Of a stretch of DNA of 64,000 nucleotides, positions 52,401 to 63,830 are shown one piece after another. This stretch comes from Tubulanus polymorphus. Lineage: Eukaryota; Nemertea; Palaeonemertea; Tubulaniformes; Tubulanidae. A model generated the notes under the pieces. That model did not search any database and was not told the origin of the DNA. It saw only the letters and a program-made list of their open reading frames with translations. The DNA lies in the NCBI RefSeq assembly GCF_964204645.1, contig NC_134025.1, positions 4,903,001 through 4,967,000 of the forward strand, written 5' to 3'. The number at the start of each line of letters is the position of its first letter. Positions within the stretch are counted from its first letter, which is position 1. The translations under genes and the position numbers were made by a program.

Positions 52401-54984
52401 ACATACGAAAACAAATTACTATTTACAATGAATCCAGCGTCGTGGAATTTAGAAAAGAATATTTTTCTTGATTTACAGGACTGACGGAAAATTGGAGCTA
52501 TTTCGTGAAATTCAACTCCCAATCAGAATAACTCACGATGGCCTGATTCGTTGGGACCCGGGCGGTACTTTCCTTACCATGTGCAAAATGAAGATGACCA
52601 TGTTTCCGTTTGACAAACAAAACTGTTATCTGCGTCTGGCGACGTGGGCATCCGTTAATCGCGAGTTCTCATTTCGGATAGTTGGGAATATCAGTGACGC
52701 GCAGATGTACTACACGGAAAGTAACACGTGGTCGCTGGACCCAAATGGAATATCTATTCACGTGGAACTACCCGAGGCAGGAGAGGAAGGCGAAAATATA
52801 CCCTTTCTAGTCGTTACGATAACAGTCGGTCGAAAAAGTCTATACTATATTGTTAATATCATTTGTCCTTGTTTGCTGTTTTCGTTGATGCTGCTAACGG
52901 TATTCGCCCTGCCACCAGAGTCTGGTGAACGGGTCGGACTGGGAGCCAATGTGGTCGTTGGGCTGATCGTGTTTTTACTACTAGTCGCCGAGAATATTCC
53001 TCGCTCAGGTGACGAGGTTCCCATACTAGGTAAGTATCGAGAAATCCCAGTAAAAAATATATATGAAAGAAATGGTTAATCTTTGAGTCCTTTTCATTAT
53101 CGACTCTTTATAAATTAAGGAAATTGAAAGTGAAACCAGCTCCGGAAATTCATTAAATTCAACGCTATTTTCCATTGAGAATACGCGTATAGATAATCTA
53201 AAAGAAGTTCTTCGAAGTCTTTAAAGCGATTTCATTACGACTCGATGTAAATTTTTGATTCGATAAACTCGAGCCGTCTGTCGGTACGCTGCACACCTGA
53301 AATGCGACGACAGCAGCACATCTCGTTTATATGAAACCGCTATTGCAGCACACGCCAGTGAACTAACGAGATCAACGCATCTAGATGATACGCCAAATGA
53401 GCTTGATTGTAACTAATTTGTTGAACAGATCCTGCGTTATTGTTATCCGTTCGTCGACGTAAGTTGTCAAGGGGAAATTCTCCGCTAAAGGGTGGCCAAT
53501 TAGGTTTGCCATAGTACGGTTATTTCGAAGAAATCCATTAGTTCTTTAACTCGACGACACATGCGTGGTTTATAATTTGATTGTATCGCAAGAGCAGATA
53601 TTTCTTCGGATAATCAATGCATTTTCGAGCTGCACAAATTCGATTTTTTTTCATATCGAAAAATTCGATTAAGGTGTCTAGTTCGGTGATTCTATGCCCG
53701 ACTGTGATAACGATGTTACTGAAATAACGCCTCATTAATTGCTCTGTCAAAGGGTTTGTTTAGATGGCCACGAGATACATAATTCACGATAACATAAAGT
53801 GGTTCCGGTGCCTGCGCGTCGGTCATTTTATCATCGATTAGCCATCACACGGTTGAAAGAGGGAACAGTTATTCGGTAATTAATCGCCCACGCCGTCGGT
53901 CATACCATGTCTGACAACTTCTTGTCGATGACCAAAAACAGTTTATACAGATTTAAGCCGTGTTTATATCATCATAAGCTGTGGGACTGTTTTACCGTTC
54001 CGCGTGAACGAAATGAAAAAAAGATAATCTATTCTTGAGAAATAGCAAAACCAGAAAGATATAATAATTGTTTCTGAAACTGCGCTGTCGATGAATCCCA
54101 TAATCGTTTATTCCGGGTATGCGATTGTCTCGTCACACAAATTTCAATTATTGTGCGACACATGGCGAAAACGAGGGCAGTGTCACGTGGTTACGCCATG
54201 TAGCGTCTTCTTGCAATTTCGGCCAGGTCCCCGCGGATGACCGTTTCATTAGATCACGTCTATATGGTAATATTCATCAGTACGGGAATTGCGACTAATA
54301 ATGTATATCGTCGCAAATGAGACTGAATGAATCGCCTACGAGACACGTCCGTTACTGGACAATTGCTAACGTACATGACATGGTTGAAACGAATGAAATG
54401 AAACGTATCCCTTATCATTGTCCAGCAGACATGTGCGGGATAAAAGAAAAGATAACTATGTTCTTTTTCTTCTTACAGCTATATATCTAATGTTACTATT
54501 AGCCTTATCGTGCGGGTCAGTTGTGATATCTGTACTACTTGGTAAATTAGCGATGATGTCGAGGCCGAATAATAACGTTTATGCGGGAGAAAGGCAAAAA
54601 TCTGCCGCCTGGCTTTTTACTAATAGCGAAAAACGACGGAAAACCCATCGAAGTAGTGTTTCAACCGATAACTGCTTCCCGTGTCCGGCGAAGTCCTTGA
54701 CGGTGAAACGTTTTCTTCATAAAAATCGCTGCCGCCAAGAGACGGTCAATAACCATCACGGCGAAGCGGACGACGGACCGGACGCTACGACTGCTTTGCA
54801 CAAACAAATTGATGCTCAGGAATCATTCGAAGAAACGATACCCATCCGTCGACCGGACGAAGCGGCTGCGAAAGCGGTCAAATTTTACAGAGCAGCGAAA
54901 ATAATCGATAGACTATGTTTAATTGTATATACACTTGTTCTAACATCGGTAACTTGTTATCTATTGTCCCTTTCTCGCTCATAG
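37499..54984 (+). CDS. Cys-loop ligand-gated ion channel subunit (nicotinic-receptor-like)
   Basis: Six exons: 37499-37550, 51085-51218, 51509-51553, 51915-52024, 52479-53029, 54479-54984. Phases agree and the total is 1398 bases, 465 residues. Exons 3 (45 bp) and 4 (110 bp) have the sizes classical for nicotinic receptor genes. Residues 1-18 form a signal peptide; exon 1 lies 13.5 kb upstream and is the least certain part. WLPD lies in loop A; the Cys-loop is Cys149-Cys163 with FPFD inside; TM1 is about 236-258; TM2 follows GERVGLG with Glu at -1', expected for cation selectivity; TM3 is 298-318; a cytoplasmic loop of about 120 residues and TM4 at about 440-461 follow. The vicinal CysCys of alpha subunits (loop C) is absent, and loop B keeps Trp170 but not the usual TYDG. 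I infer a non-alpha or divergent subunit of a pentameric channel in the plasma membrane; its ligand cannot be told. Confidence 0.85.
38020..38196. repeat. Foldback (MITE-like) element
   Basis: Terminal AAAGTCCCAC at the left pairs with GTGGGACTTT at the right. Inside, ATTGAAATTAAACCA pairs imperfectly with TGGTTTCACTTCAAT, and CATCAGGTGAAATGAT with ATCATTCCACCTGATG. The structure is a symmetric palindrome of about 177 bases. Confidence 0.65.
38765..38852. repeat. AAT/ATT microsatellite
   Basis: Interrupted run of AAT, GAT and ATT triplets that changes from AAT to ATT in the middle, making it partly self-complementary. Confidence 0.9.
45138..45213. repeat. Hairpin with 12-bp perfect arms
   Basis: TCTCAGAACGCG at 45138-45149 is exactly reverse-complemented by CGCGTTCTGAGA at 45202-45213, with a 52-base loop. 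The loop shows little further pairing. It may be a decayed foldback element. Confidence 0.5.
47497..47528. repeat. TA/GA simple repeat
   Basis: Run of TATA and GATA/GAGA dinucleotides, a low-complexity tract in the intron. Confidence 0.7.
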
Positions 54985-57384
54985 CTATAGGAATGGATCC
55001 TCGTTATATAATCTATCTATCTCTATATAATGTATTTATATATTTGGTTTCGTTTTTATAAACATCAATATCAACCAATGCCTAAGTCATCGGAAATATT
55101 GCACTTCTGCATAATCAGTGGAGTGAATTAAAAAGTTCAAATCATTGTTCTTGATCTCTGACTGTTATTTTCACATGGTCAAACAACAGTTAAAAAGTTG
55201 GTTATATCATGAAATACATATATACGACATAATAACGTGAACTTTGTAATCTGTAAATATGAGTCGGTAAATGATAAAATGAGAGAAGAACATGAAAAGT
55301 ATTCTATCGATGTTAAAATCAATCACTCATTTAAACTGAGTGAATACTAATAATACGTACACAAATGTTGTCGATCAGTTAATCAACCTCGTTAGATGTT
55401 TCCTAACTAGGATCAGTTTCAGAAATCTTGTAACAATGAAGTTGTTGATTAATTGTTGTGGTGAGGGCGTTTTCTTAAATAGATGCCTTTGGATTTTGTA
55501 ATTTCTTCTAGCGTGTCATCGAGCGAGGACATCTCGGGGTATGAAAGAAATGAATTGGTCTTTTTTACATGAACATATTGTTGTTTCACTGGAGAGCTGA
55601 TCATCTCTCTTTCAGGTGATGTTATTTTTCGAGTTGAAATGGATGTAATTGTTTTTTCTCGATGTAAATTGTGAATTTCCGCAGTTAAAGCCATAGTTAA
55701 TCAATACGCAGCGGTGTTGCTCAATTTGCAACACGGTTCGGTTATTTCAAACACTAACGATGAGAATACGCTACATCACGCAAGACACGTTGAAATATTG
55801 TGATGGCAGTTTTTCAGTTTCACGACGAAAAAGCATATTGGATTTTAAAACAAGAGGCAATTCGATTGGAATGTTTTTTAGAGCGGCTTAGTAAAGAGTA
55901 AATGATCGAATCGCCTAACAAACAAATACAATATCGCAATTCCCAAGTCAACAGCACTAATTGGTTGTTTGGAGTTTTTGTAACTGGTAGATCTTTTTAA
56001 TTTTCAAACCACTTCATTCAACATTTCTAAACTATAGAGAAAAGTCACCTGCACCAGTAATCACCATCCACGGCGTTGCGCCTGATAGTAACTGTGCGCC
56101 ATGGTTTCGACTGATTGTGGATAATTTCCAACAATAATACAAGATAAAGAAAAACAGCATAGAAGACTTAATCGAATTACAATCCGACGATACTAAGACC
56201 AACCTGATATTGTCCAAATAAACTTATATTTGTTCAGAGTCCACGATCCAAGCGATATAGACTGTATTGAATACGAATACTTGCTGTGAAGAGCCTATCC
56301 CACAATTACGAACTGTAAAAAACTAGATACAATTCCGATGCTCACGGGAATATCAATTTTTTTGCCGCTACATTTGCCTCCGAGTGGAGTTTCATAGGAA
56401 ATCTACTATAATCTCGAATAGTTCTTGATCATCTAACCGTAAATTAAACATTATAGAGACGGTATGAGACGGTGACAGCAGCTTTTTCTGTTGAATGCAC
56501 GAATGTCAGATAAGTCCTCGGATGGTATTTCGTCAATACATCCCCATTCATATACATCTTTCAGATTTCTATCATTGAAATCAAGCCCTCGGAATATTAT
56601 ACATTGAAGTTATTTTGTAAATGTATGTACGCATCAAATATATTATATATAATTATATGACTCTTTTATAAAATGTGTTCTTTATTTTATAGGTATTTCT
56701 CTCCGATGATAAGAATGTGTGTACGCCTGGATAATTTAAGGGTTGTCAAGCAACGGCTTAAATCCAATATCCGTGTAAAAAATTGGCCGTCAATTTTCCT
56801 TTCACTCGATTTGCGATCTCTACTTTTTCTTAAGGCTGGTTTTCACGAGCGGTTTCCTGTGGCAGCAGGAAAAGCAAGCTGGAAAGCGCTCGTGAAAACC
56901 AGGCTTTACAATCTGTATATAATGCATGTATGCAGCCAAATCCCAAGAGGCAAGCCATTCAAAAACATCTTGAACAAAAATAATCCCATGTTGAAAAGCT
57001 GTTCAGAATAAGTATTTCTACAAATGCGAGTTCAACACGACACCGACCAATCAGATTCTTTGCACTTGGGAATATAACACTCATCGTGGCATATCCGTAT
57101 TTGGAACATGACACATACAGCAATCAAAGAAAACATTGACATTGTGAAATTTCATGCCAAATGTCAGAGTATCACGCGAAAAGAAGCAAATAGCGAATAA
57201 TAATCATTTATTAAGATATCTATTCAGATATAAATATTGATATTTACAAGTAGATTACAATGTATTTACATTCAGATCCATACGTGCATATATACAACGT
57301 AATTAGCACGTACCAAATAAACATATTAAATTTCATTTGAAGTCAAAACAAATCGTTCCAAACGCTTAATTGACAGTACGAAAC
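54985..57384. other. 3' region of channel gene and intergenic DNA
   Basis: This begins with the presumed 3' UTR of the channel gene; a variant polyadenylation hexamer ATTAAA occurs at 55127. No further exon is recognised. A 67-base foldback sits at 56836-56902. The 3' UTR of the minus-strand STI1-like gene presumably occupies the right end. Confidence 0.5.
56836..56902. repeat. Short foldback element
   Basis: CTGGTTTTCACGAGCG at the left end is exactly complementary to CGCTCGTGAAAACCAG at the right end, giving a 16-bp perfect stem. A partly paired interior (TTTCC/GGAAA) extends it. It is likely a tiny MITE. Confidence 0.7.
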
Positions 57385-58971
57385 TTATTGATATTTCAAA
57401 AGTCCTTCTCGCACTAAAACTTGAATTTTCGATTGGATCGACGGTTTCTTTTGATGTAATATCCTGAAAATTGAAAAATAATTTTGCATGTATTTCACCC
57501 AAGTAGCCTTAATACTTCATACTTCATACATTCTCACAACGCAAGTGCATGGGCTTACCGCTGAGCCTCAGTAGGATCTTCCCGTAAGAGTTTGAATAGC
57601 TGCTGAATTTCAGGATCAGCGAGAACTTCTTTCACCTCAGGTTTCGATAGAATTTCATTCATCTTGTCTTCGTCTTTCTGCGTTGGCTGATTCGGATTTG
57701 TAGAGCTCCTAACTTGAATATCTGCAGTCCCATCTCGTTGCATGGAAGAGGATACAGTACTCTGAGCCTGGCTTTCTGATAAGCCGGTGAAGTGATTGCC
57801 TGAAATAAATTTTAGAATACAGTAACAACTTCTACGCGCTAACTCTTCATAAATATCTTACTTATTCGAAAAACCAATTAATGTTTGAAATTGGTCAAAA
57901 TTTACCTTGAAGTTATTGAAACACGATGAGTATAAAAGACGAAACATACCCAACAGACCACAAAATTCTTTAAAGAATTTTTGAACCTCTTCATCATTTC
58001 TATATTTCCACATCGCTTCTTGTGGATTTGTCTGGAATTCATTCATAGCCTCAGAAATCTTAGGATCAGTAATTTGCGAACAAAGAAGTGGATTTTTTTC
58101 GACACTCTCCAGCAGATTATCCGTAATCCATTCTGAAAATAATCATTCAAAGCTACTTCAAATCTCTAGTACTGTATCAAAAAACTTCAAATCCAAAGAA
58201 TTACCTACCTTTGTTGCTTAGAAGTCCTTGACTGGCTTGCATGGCTGCTTGGACTTCTGGCATTTCATATTTTGACTCTTTAGTTTCTTGTTTTGCTTTG
58301 ATAAACGGAATGTTATCTTTTTCAACGGATTTCTTTGGTTTGGGTTTAGTCGAAGAGGATGAACTTAGTAAAAATCCTTTCTTCATGCCAGCAAATCCTG
58401 CGCTTCTGTCTTTCTTTACCGTACACGGTTTGCTATTCATCTCCACATCATTAGAAGATTTATCCTGAATATGGATAAAGATATGAGGTTAAAAAAAAAC
58501 TATGTTTTTTACGGTGGTGAAAAATCTTTAAAAAACATTAGTTAAAAACCAACTGGAATAGAAGAGGCTGTCATTGTTTCCTTCTTCTTCTGAGCATCCA
58601 TCTGTGCTTTCGAAGTATCGTGGACAGCTAAAACCTGTTTCAAGGTTTCTGTCATATCTTCCAAAGGAGGTACTAAAACCAAAAATAAGTTAAAAGTATT
58701 AAATGATGATAGTGAATAGCTTTACGCGTGTTTTGCAATTTATGAACGAATAAATACAAATTTGTATTGAATTTAATAGTGTGTAAATATATCATTCTAT
58801 TGTTTTTCTATTCTTTAAAAAAGTCACAAATTAATTAAAACTTTAACCAATACCACGATCTACATGTTATCATGATCTGACATGCATACTGAGGCATCTA
58901 AGATTATATGAAAGCCATAGGAAATAGATATTTAAGTTACCATCGTCAATTTCTTCAACCATGGTCGCCAT
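57385..58971 (-). CDS. STI1-like (DP-repeat) domain protein, co-chaperone-like
   Basis: Six exons join in phase on the minus strand: 58971-58941, 58672-58554, 58464-58209, 58132-57950, 57799-57559, 57463-57385 (stop TAA). They give 302 residues. The start ATGGCGACCATGG is followed by an acidic, lysine-rich N-terminal half with GMKKGFLL at about 76-83 and a serine run. Two helical Asp-Pro-rich segments resemble STI1/Hop DP domains: residues about 151-197 (DPKISEAMNEF, NDEEVQKFFKEFCGLLG) and about 239-277 (PEVKEVLADPEIQQLF, DPTEAQR). There is no TPR, signal peptide or membrane segment, so it is probably cytosolic or nuclear. DP domains in Hop and Hip bind Hsp70/Hsp90 clients, so a chaperone-adaptor role is inferred. 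I do not recognise the orthologue. The donor of exon 2 (CCA followed by GTTGGT) is weak but is the only one giving an open frame. Confidence 0.8.
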
Positions 58972-59126
58972 ATTTAAACAAATCCTCGAGACCGGTTCCA
59001 TACGAAAGGCCGTTCCGAAACCCCCTGCCAGCAAGTAGGGAAAACCAGCTAGGGCCTTTCATCTAAAGGTCGTTGCGCGTGTTGTTGGTATTTTCAAAAA
59101 TAAATTTTAGGGTTGGCTACAAAACC
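58972..59126. promoter_or_regulatory. Bidirectional promoter region
   Basis: Only 155 bases separate the start codons of the minus-strand STI1-like gene and plus-strand RBM48. The stretch is visibly richer in C, G and CpG (CTCGAGACCGG, GGTCGTTGCGCG) than the surrounding introns and has no TATA box I can point to. This suits a shared housekeeping promoter. The RBM48 5' UTR might include a small intron, since TTTTAGGG occurs near 59110. Confidence 0.5.
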
Positions 59127-60933
59127 ATGTCAAATGTCGATGATGATCCATTCTTACTACATGAAAGAGATGCAATATGCACAACAAGGAAAAGATACAG
59201 AGACGGGCGAAGAAGCACTGCTGTCAAGGTTTGTCCTGTATAGCGTGTGACTTGTTTTTAAGTCAAAGAAAATAGAAAATAACTAAACTGTTCTTGTCAT
59301 TTACCCGACCGACATATTTGTAATAGAAGAGAACAGAAGTAACAATTTCAATACAATTACCGGTACATAAAGTTGAAGTTTAGTATGATAAGATGATTTT
59401 GAAAGATATAAAATTTCATTTTCTTCGCTTATAATGCTTAAACCTAGTCAGTAACCTGTCTGGTTTAGTTAGTATCACGATCGGATATTTTCACAAACCT
59501 CACATTGGTATAAGCTCATTCGATTATAAAAAGCTAACCACCAATTAGGTAACTAACTAGCTTAAACCCAAATATGTATTCTCTTCTACTTTCAGGTTTA
59601 TACAGTAAATCAAGAATCAAAATATTTACTTGTGCAGGGGGTTCCTTCTCTTGGTATTCATGAGGAACTGATCAAGTTGTTTGCCTTGTACGGACCTATC
59701 ATTGAATACAGAATATTAGACGACTTTCCAAAGGATGATAAATTTACTGACGTTTACTGGATACAATTTAAAGAGATCAATGCAGCAAGGTGAGATATTC
59801 AATAGGTATCAATGATTATTAAACTTCCTTTTACTGGTAGGTAAATCATAGGTATTTGCCTATGATTTTCTGTGATTATATGAATTAAGCAAGTAATATT
59901 GATTCTACATTTCTGTATTCTTTTTTAAAGAATTGCAAAACGAAAAATGGATGACTTCAGTTTTTATGGCAGTGTTCTGCATGTTTGCTATTGTCCCGAG
60001 TATGAATCACCTCAAGATACCCGCCAAAAGTTACAAGAGCGTCGTAAAGCCATCGCAGCTCGTGTACGAAAATTAAGTAAGTAGACAAAATATTTTCTGG
60101 TAATGATCTCTGTCATCGCATAAGTATAATGTTGTCTTAATGCATGAGTATATACTTTACATTGAATTACAGAAAATGAACAAGGTGAATCATCCAAATT
60201 ATTGGAGGGAAGACCGCAGGCTGCCAGTATCAGAAAACCATCAACTCAAACAAGTGCCTCATTCATGTTAGAAACTGAATCCGAACAATTTTCTGTGGTT
60301 CCAACAGTTGTGTATGATGAAAAGCAATCTACAAGCGTTGATTATGATCTGATTCCTCCGAGATTGCCTCCACCACCCATGGAATACCAACAGCAGAATA
60401 TCAGGCAGTCTAAACAAACGAATGTACGGAAGAAATTTTCTCCATGGTCATTGATCGATGACTATAAATCAATACAGGATGAACCCGCAACTGTGCAAAA
60501 GCCTTCTCAACCGCAGATCAAACCGTCTGATGTTGTGGTGAAAACAAATAACTCACAAAAATTCACTGCTAAACCTAAATTTGTTCCGAGGCAAACAATT
60601 AAAAAAATCCGTGATTCGAACATTCCTGTACGATCAACTAAACCTGATCATTCACTAGATGAAGAAATTCGGAAGAATGCTTTTATTTTGGGTAAAAGGA
60701 CCGGGCCACAGAATAAAAGCCATGGCTCCGATTCAGTGCTACCGAGTGATACAGTTCAAATAGACCCAATGGAGGAAACTCGATTGAAAATACGTGAAAG
60801 ATTAAAACAGGTAGCGATTTTAGCCTTCTGAGAAATCTTTCTCAGCTTTCGAATAAGATGTTTGTGAATTTTGTTTTTTCAATTTCAGTTTACGGATTCA
60901 AAAATTCTACAAAAACGTTTAAAGACTTCATAA
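59127..60933 (+). CDS. RBM48: RNA-binding protein 48 (RRM protein, minor spliceosome)
   Basis: Five exons: 59127-59228, 59596-59789, 59931-60076, 60173-60810, 60889-60933. They are in phase and give 374 residues, close to the length of vertebrate RBM48. The N-terminus carries the family signature HERDAICTTRKRYRDGRR, then VYTVNQESKYLLVQGVPSLG begins the single RRM (about residues 35-120), with the RNP-like strand SFYGSVLHVCYCPEYES. After it comes the conserved DTRQKLQERRK, then a long low-complexity, proline- and basic-rich tail ending in a helical ETRLKIRERLKQ motif. RBM48 with ARMC7 works in splicing of U12-type (minor) introns in animals and plants; the product should be nuclear. It shares its promoter region with the minus-strand STI1-like gene. 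Confidence 0.93.
59843..59868. repeat. 10-bp-arm hairpin in RBM48 intron 2
   Basis: AAATCATAGG and CCTATGATTT are perfect inverted copies around a 6-base loop. A function is not evident. Confidence 0.6.
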
Positions 60934-60979
60934 GGAACAGCTTTTCATAATTTTCTCTTTCTCTACATTATAGACTTGA

Positions 60980-60985
60980 AATAAA
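60980..60985 (+). terminator. RBM48 polyadenylation signal
   Basis: AATAAA lies 47 bases after the RBM48 stop codon in AT-rich sequence, a canonical position for the poly(A) hexamer. Confidence 0.7.
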
Positions 60986-62406
60986 ATTATTTTTATATTT
61001 ATTTGTCGAATTTGTTTTCATATTTCAAGAGTGAAATGTATGTAGAGTCAAACCTACTCTTCATCATCGACCACAAGTCCCTAGATTACTATACTAAACC
61101 TTAACCAACAATCATAAGTGCATGTATAATTTTAAATAACAGATGATTTTATTTTCACACATGGTTTGAACATTTTATACACTTGATTTTGATATTTAGT
61201 TCAAAGAGATTTCAATTCGTACATTTTATAACATAACTGTAACATCACTGAAAAATATTTTTGTAGGTCCTCATCCATTCGTTAGATTGGAAAATTACTT
61301 TTCACCTCTTACACATTTTCAATCATTATTATGTACACCCTACCCTTCCAACCTTAAATCTATGTAATAAATGGATGACCTATTTAGAAAGGACAACCTA
61401 ATCTAAGTGCCTTCCTTTAAACATCAAAGTAATGACACTAAGGTAAATAGTTGACAACAACACATTTTATTAGCTTCCCCATAATAAGCATGAGAACAAC
61501 ACAAATCATCAACAATCTTACTCGGTTATGAATATCCATAGAAAAAGATAGAATTTACAGATTTACACACTAAACATGATTTTTCTTTCTTATTTCTCAC
61601 CAGAAATATGTGACTCATAGAAAAATATAACACACATACCATATGTACATATATTTCTCATGAGAAATGTGTAAGAAATGTATGCATGTACGTCACCACT
61701 ATTTGTTTTTCATTCATGACCAAACGCCCCATGAAATAGCAGCCATATTCATAAAAGCTTTCTTACTAAGTCAGTAAATAACTCAGTAGTTAATGTAGTT
61801 AAAGTATACATAGGTACTAAGGAACTTAGCAAGAAACCAGACTTAGTGAGGTTTCATGAGTACGGCTGTTGGTTCCTGTTAAGGGAAGCAAACTGATAAA
61901 CCAAGTGTATCTATTCCATGCAGCATTGTAACTTCGTCTGTCCCACAAAGGTAAGTAAATGCAAGATCTCAAAGCTATCATGCCTCAAGTCTTTATTGTC
62001 CATTAAACAATGCATATTCATAGATCCACAGACTCTAAAACGAAGAGTCCATGATAGAACATAAGGGTAGGGTAAGTGGTGTATTTGTAAAACACATACC
62101 GGTAATATGAATTAAATAAATGCAGACAGACATCAGAAATAATGTATTACATAATTATAATAATGCACGTTGACCCTGCTTATACAATGATTACACCAAT
62201 GTTGTCCGCTAACTATTATTTCGAACAAACTGATGAGAATTATCGTATGTAAATAGAGACAGTATAAGATCACAAACCTATATACATGCCGGTTAAGAGA
62301 AATTACGATGCACTTACTGTTTTGTTTTGACAATTGGACGACATTTGACTAGCCACATTGAAATCAGGCATGGCCCAATAAGTAGTAATATCAATGATTA
62401 AAATGT
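60986..62406. other. Convergent 3' regions of RBM48 and SENP gene
   Basis: No exon is recognised. It is likely 3' UTR of the minus-strand SUMO protease plus intergenic DNA. It contains a foldback at 61740-61868 and the short palindrome TTTCTCATGAGAAA near 61655. Confidence 0.5.
61740..61868. repeat. Imperfect foldback element
   Basis: The left CAGCCATATTCATAAAAG is mirrored by CATGAGTACGGCTG at the right, and TTACTAAGTC by GACTTAGTGA further in. It is imperfect but symmetric over 129 bases, MITE-like. Confidence 0.5.
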
Positions 62407-63830
62407 TCACTTATTTTGTCCTTTCGCATTTTTTTTACCATATTTCTCCTGTAATTCTAACAGTAAATTACGTAGGTATTCGCGCTTTTTCTGTGCCTTC
62501 TCTAAAGCAAACCATTGTTCCAATCCTTTCAGTGGGAAGAAGAAATTCGTGATTGGATTCTGAAATGGTAATTGCAAAGAATGATGAATAAACAAGCATC
62601 AAATATCATGGAATCTTTTCTGGAAATCATGGTTTCCTGTATTGGTGTTAACTAGGAGCTGTTCGACGATTCGACTCCAAAATATCGGAGCATGAATAAC
62701 TTATCTTATTATACAAACCTCAAAGAATGATTCCACATATTGAAGTACATATATACCACAATCACTGTAGTTAGTTTGCTGTGGTACATTTGCACAATAA
62801 CCAAACATAGTTTTATTATCAAATACTCGTGCTCCTTCCGCTGTAGCTTTTTTGGTGTCCCATTCAACTTGAATATACCTATAGGAAAAAAAATCAAATT
62901 AATACAGGTACTACAAAATTTGATTTTATTTGAGCTCCATCTCTAACAAAATTTACTAACCCTCGAAGAATTTTCATGACATTGCATCGTAGCGAACATT
63001 TCAGGGAATCCATTATCAAAATGCAAGACCTATAGATATGAATACAACATACCATAATGACATTTTGGGAGTAAGCAACATAGCAAATACATAAATGAAG
63101 AAATCCGACATATATTTACCGTTTACTGGCTCTACGGAATGTTCTTACAGCTTCATTAGAAACTAATGATGTATCTGCATCAGTCATCTGATCATCACTG
63201 AGTGATTCCTCAAGTTTATCCACCTCTTCTTCATCAGCGGGATCATTTTCCTCCTCTTCTTCTTCATCATCCTTTACAGAAACAAAATAATTGAATATTC
63301 AGCACTCAGTTGATCGGTATTTCTCCCTCCAAACCGTAAATTCTGTACCAACCTGATCAGTTTCCATCGGTTGTTCGGGTTTCACTTCAAGGGCAGCAGT
63401 TTCAGCGGCAGCAATGACGACAGGAGGTAGAGGCTCCTGAAAAACGGAAGTAAATCATCCGACTGTCATTTCATTATTTCATACCAACAAAACCCATTAT
63501 TTTTTCAAACTTCCTTCAAACATACCTTTACTTCTGAAGAGCTAATCTCAGGATTAACCGAGAGTAGACACTCAACTTCTTTTGGGTGAACTTCACTCAC
63601 GACGACTGGCTCCATCAATGACGGGAAACAAATTATGGCTAGATACCAATGAGCACTAGAAAAATATAGTGATTTTTGTCCATCTTAACTAGATTATTAG
63701 AACTTATGTTGAGGCACTTTTATCTCAAGGCTTTAGAATTAACTTACTTTTCATTTATGGGAATAATGAGGTAATCTTTGCTAAATATGTCCACCTTGCG
63801 AGTCCACTGCTTCACACGACCATGTCTTCT
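62407..63830 (-). CDS. SENP6/SENP7-type SUMO protease, C-terminal catalytic part (partial)
   Basis: Seven exons on the minus strand: about 63830-63748, 63655-63526, 63436-63353, 63271-63120, 63029-62961, 62878-62719, 62559-62407 (stop TGA). All joins are in phase. The catalytic centre of the C48 (Ulp1) family is visible: His in [12 protein letters not shown], Asp in ILIMDSL, Gln in [10 protein letters not shown] and nucleophile Cys in [18 protein letters not shown], the last closely matching SENP6/SENP7. Upstream [20 protein letters not shown] also fits this subfamily. As in SENP6/7, an insert interrupts the catalytic domain between His and Asp; here it is about 100 residues and very acidic ([10 protein letters not shown]). 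Family knowledge: these enzymes cleave poly-SUMO2/3 chains, mainly in the nucleus. The N-terminal part is not seen and should lie beyond 64000; the 5' limit of the first exon is approximate. Confidence 0.88.
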
